Origin: Otis tarda
Lineage: Eukaryota > Chordata > Aves > Otidiformes > Otididae
NCBI GenBank assembly: GCA_026413225.1
Contig: CM048552.1
Span: 211,433,553-211,497,552 of the forward strand
Length of the DNA stretch: 64,000 nt
Direction: 5' to 3'
Shown: in pieces, positions 61,601-64,000 of the stretch
How the letters are laid out: each line of letters begins with the position of its first letter
Position numbering within the stretch: the stretch's first letter is position 1
The notes under the pieces: model-generated
Told to the model about the DNA's origin: nothing
The model's input: the letters and a program-made list of their open reading frames with translations, nothing else
Databases searched by the model: none
Translations under genes and position numbers: made by a program

Positions 61601-62432
61601 AGTTTAACCTATGTTAGGCCAAAACAAAGGGGCAAAATGCACTTTATCCACTCATAAAACCAACTGCTCCTGTAAACAAAGAGAAAGCAGGATATTAATG
61701 AAGTACAACTCAGCTGACAGTGAAAGGACTATCCCTTGTACGTCTGATTGATTTCTATGTCATCCATCCCAAATTTACAATGTGGCAATTTCTGGTTGCT
61801 TATAAACCATTAAAATTTGCAGCACAGCAAGCAGCTAATGTAATTTTGCCTGCAAGTGGTATTATATCTCGGATCCGCAGAGAGATCAGCATGCTCGTGT
61901 CTTATCATTGCCTTCTGTGGTAGCTAAAAGTGCCCAGTGCTATTGGGCTTTGGCCCAGTGTGAGTTGAAGTTCATTACTGACAACCTAGGGCTCAGTTCC
62001 ACTTATCTGCAAGTTCTCACTTAGCTTAAATCATCACGGAATCAGATCCAAAAAACTCGTTAAGCAATCAGATTAGTACCCAGTACATCTGGGTTTATCT
62101 CTCTTTTCTCTTTTTGTCCCCAAGAGTAGCACAGGCAAAGAGGCACTTTATTTAGAAAGATTACATTGCTACCAAAACCCAGAACACATCGCAAGCCAGT
62201 CTGGAAGAATGTTAATGTTTCAAAGTCAAAACCTGAAGAACACAGAAAGTCCAAAATGAAGGTTGCTTGTGAGATGTTTATTGTATCTATTATTTAGTGT
62301 TCATTAAATGCACAGGTTTTGTTGGTAGGGGATTTATTTCTTTGACTCCTTATTTCATGTGGTATTGTAGGTGGAGAGCGCTAGGATTTTTTCTCTTTGT
62401 GGTTTTATTTTTTTTTTGTATGTATAAATAAT
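58691..62432. other. unique stretch, possible conserved non-coding DNA
   Basis: No gene or repeat family is recognised. Segment 60240-60660 is dense in TAAT/ATTA cores and free of recognisable repeats, so it is my best candidate for a developmental enhancer, but alignment is needed. A perfect inverted repeat with 9-bp arms and a 7-base loop is at 61467-61475 / 61483-61491. A CT/T-rich run is at 61559-61600. Confidence 0.45.
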
Positions 62433-62709
62433 TATAGAATCATAGAATGGTTAGGGAATGACCTTCAAAGGTCATCTAGTCCAACCCCCTGTAAGAAGCA
62501 GGGACATCTCCAACCAGATCAGGTTGCTCAGAGCCTCATCCAACCTGGCCTTGAATGTTTCCAGGGATGGGGCATCAACCATGTCTCTGGGCAACCTGTT
62601 CCAGTGTCATTATAATTTTTTTTTTTCCTTATATCCAGTCTGAATCGACCTCCCTCCATTTTAAAACCGTTACCCCTCGTCCTATTGCAACAGGCCCTCC
62701 TGAAGAGTT
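62433..62709 (-). mobile_element. CR1 LINE 3' end (avian type)
   Basis: The plus strand starts 'tagaatcatagaatggttag', then 'aaaggtcatctagtccaacc', 'ctggccttgaatgtttccag', 'gggcaacctgttccagtgtc' and ends near 'gcaacaggccctcctgaaga'. It is the reverse complement of about 275 bp of CR1 3' end, covering the last ORF2 codons and the 3' UTR. The minus-strand frame from about 62746 to 62528 ([19 protein letters not shown]) is the ORF2 C-terminal fragment. The 'ctaaccattctatg' pre-tail places it with the 30.7- and 33.1-kb copies. A T run near 62618-62629 is internal. Confidence 0.94.
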
Positions 62710-64000
62710 GTAATAAGCATATTACACACATATATATAATGTTCATTTTTTTGTGGCTTATTGACTAGAAGCAAAGATATTAATTTGCCTGTGTTCTTTT
62801 CTGAGGTGTTCAGCAGTTTTCTTCCCTTGTCCTTGAAGCAAGTTAATTAACTGATATTTATACCTTTCTCAAAGGTAAGGGAGAGATGTTAGCTCCCGTT
62901 TTCCGTTCTGGTGCCTGGTGTCTGAAAGCATGATGCCATATAATATGGCCCAGATTAACCCCATCTACCTTTGCTAGTCCCTGTTTGCTCTTCCCAGCAC
63001 CAATCCCAGCTCCATCAGATCCCAGTGACTGTTTCCCGCTATATTTCTTGCTGGTTTGGCTTTTTCCCATTCTGCATTTCAACCTTACAGCTTTGATGGT
63101 GGCAAGGGGTCAAGATCAACATAGTTCCTGACCTTAACCTGGAGCAACTGAGAATAATCATTACAACAGAAAATCTAGCTTTACCCTGTAGACTTGTTTT
63201 GAAAATACTTAGTCAATTTGTCCCAATGTTGTGCTGAAAAACTAGTCAGTGCTAGGAGCTCTGAAAGGAAAGGACTCATTTGGAAGAGGTGGATTTTTTT
63301 TTTCAGCCGGACATAGTTTGTTATATTTATTATAAACTAGAGTGATATGCAGAGATCAGCAGCACTGGAGGTGAATACATGCTAGAAGGTGCTGAATGCC
63401 TTGGGTTACTGCTCTTGACTTCAGCAAATGCATCATTAAGCTCTGATTGAGAAGCTTCTTGCAGGCTCTCACCATAAAGAATCCATTTCCAAATGCTCTA
63501 TGTTATTTTCTAGAAATTATTTTAGAGTGTGTTTAAACACCTCTATTTTATTATTTTCTTCCCAATAGAGTACTTACTGCTCATTCAGTGTCTGGAATTG
63601 ATTGCCGAACCAATGTGGTTTGTTTTGTCTTGTTCCATTTTGTTCTCTTAGTAGCTCAGCCTACAGAGGAATAAAAGCTGGGCAATGACAGAAAAAATGA
63701 AGATCAAAATAGGGGGTAAATTTTCCTTTCCCTGGTAAGGGAAAAAAATTTAAAAAGTTATATGGACTTAAACTGTAGCAAAATGGATCTATGGAAAACT
63801 ATACCATGGAAATCCTACCTCCAGCTTGTTCGTATATCCACAGTCTGCATAGATGCCCAAAGGGAGAGGACAGCTTGAAAACTCATGAAAGCAAGTGCTC
63901 CACATGATACCTTCCTACTGCCAGCAGTTGCTCCATGTCTGCACCTCTTGCTGTAGGGCTGCAAATTATTCAGCTAGAACTATGTCTGTGCCTGGGAGAA
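62710..64000. other. unique stretch, no gene recognised
   Basis: No gene, RNA or repeat family is recognised. A minus-strand frame of 74 codons (63082 down to 62858) has no domain. Confidence 0.5.

Noticed and set aside
1-64000. CRISPR arrays, bacterial-type operons, tRNA or rRNA genes
   Set aside because: No spaced direct-repeat array, cloverleaf or rRNA-like block was seen, and the repeat content shows a vertebrate (bird) genome.

Overview
The window reads as bird nuclear DNA. Several CR1 LINE tails end in the avian octamer repeat (attctatg)n. There are three LTR-type elements, two of them copies of one family and all of an avian type as far as I can recall. The background is AT-rich and non-coding, with scattered older amniote repeats. 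I found no host protein-coding gene I can defend, and no tRNA or rRNA gene. The many short open frames have no recognisable domains. I cannot tell whether the window is a gene desert or part of a very long intron, and I cannot name the species.

Layout. Positions 1-18500 are mostly unique AT-rich sequence with one ancient CR1 tail near 4.9 kb and two weak palindromic-repeat candidates (10.2 and 17.2 kb). Positions 18500-20900 hold an LINE cluster: a decayed CR1 relative (+), a younger CR1 tail (+), and a LINE reverse-transcriptase remnant (-). A hairpin near 21.8 kb and a short block near 22.6 kb resemble old palindromic amniote elements. Positions 26500-29770 hold two LTR-type elements of the same family in opposite orientation, about 1 kb apart. 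Positions 30690-34555 hold a CR1 tail (-) and the main coding relic, a 1.4-kb CR1 with most of its reverse transcriptase. Positions 36400-38500 hold three MIR-like SINE relics. There is a perfect-length 57-bp tandem duplication at 43.2 kb, a CR1 tail at 43.6 kb, a small CpG-rich patch at 45.0-45.4 kb, another MIR-like relic at 46.6 kb, ancient CR1 at 53.6-54.3 and 58.5 kb, a solo LTR at 56.7-57.2 kb, and a CR1 tail (-) at 62.4-62.7 kb.

The window therefore mainly records repeat history: at least two CR1 tail subfamilies, decayed CR1, MIR-like SINEs and LTR insertions. The rest may include regulatory sequence, but that needs cross-species alignment. I did not find a convincing new biological system. 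The best leads are the inverted LTR pair, the CpG-rich patch with its antisense frame, the 13-bp-stem hairpin, and two uncharacterised open frames. All repeat family calls come from reading the sequence and memory of family consensus, not from a search.
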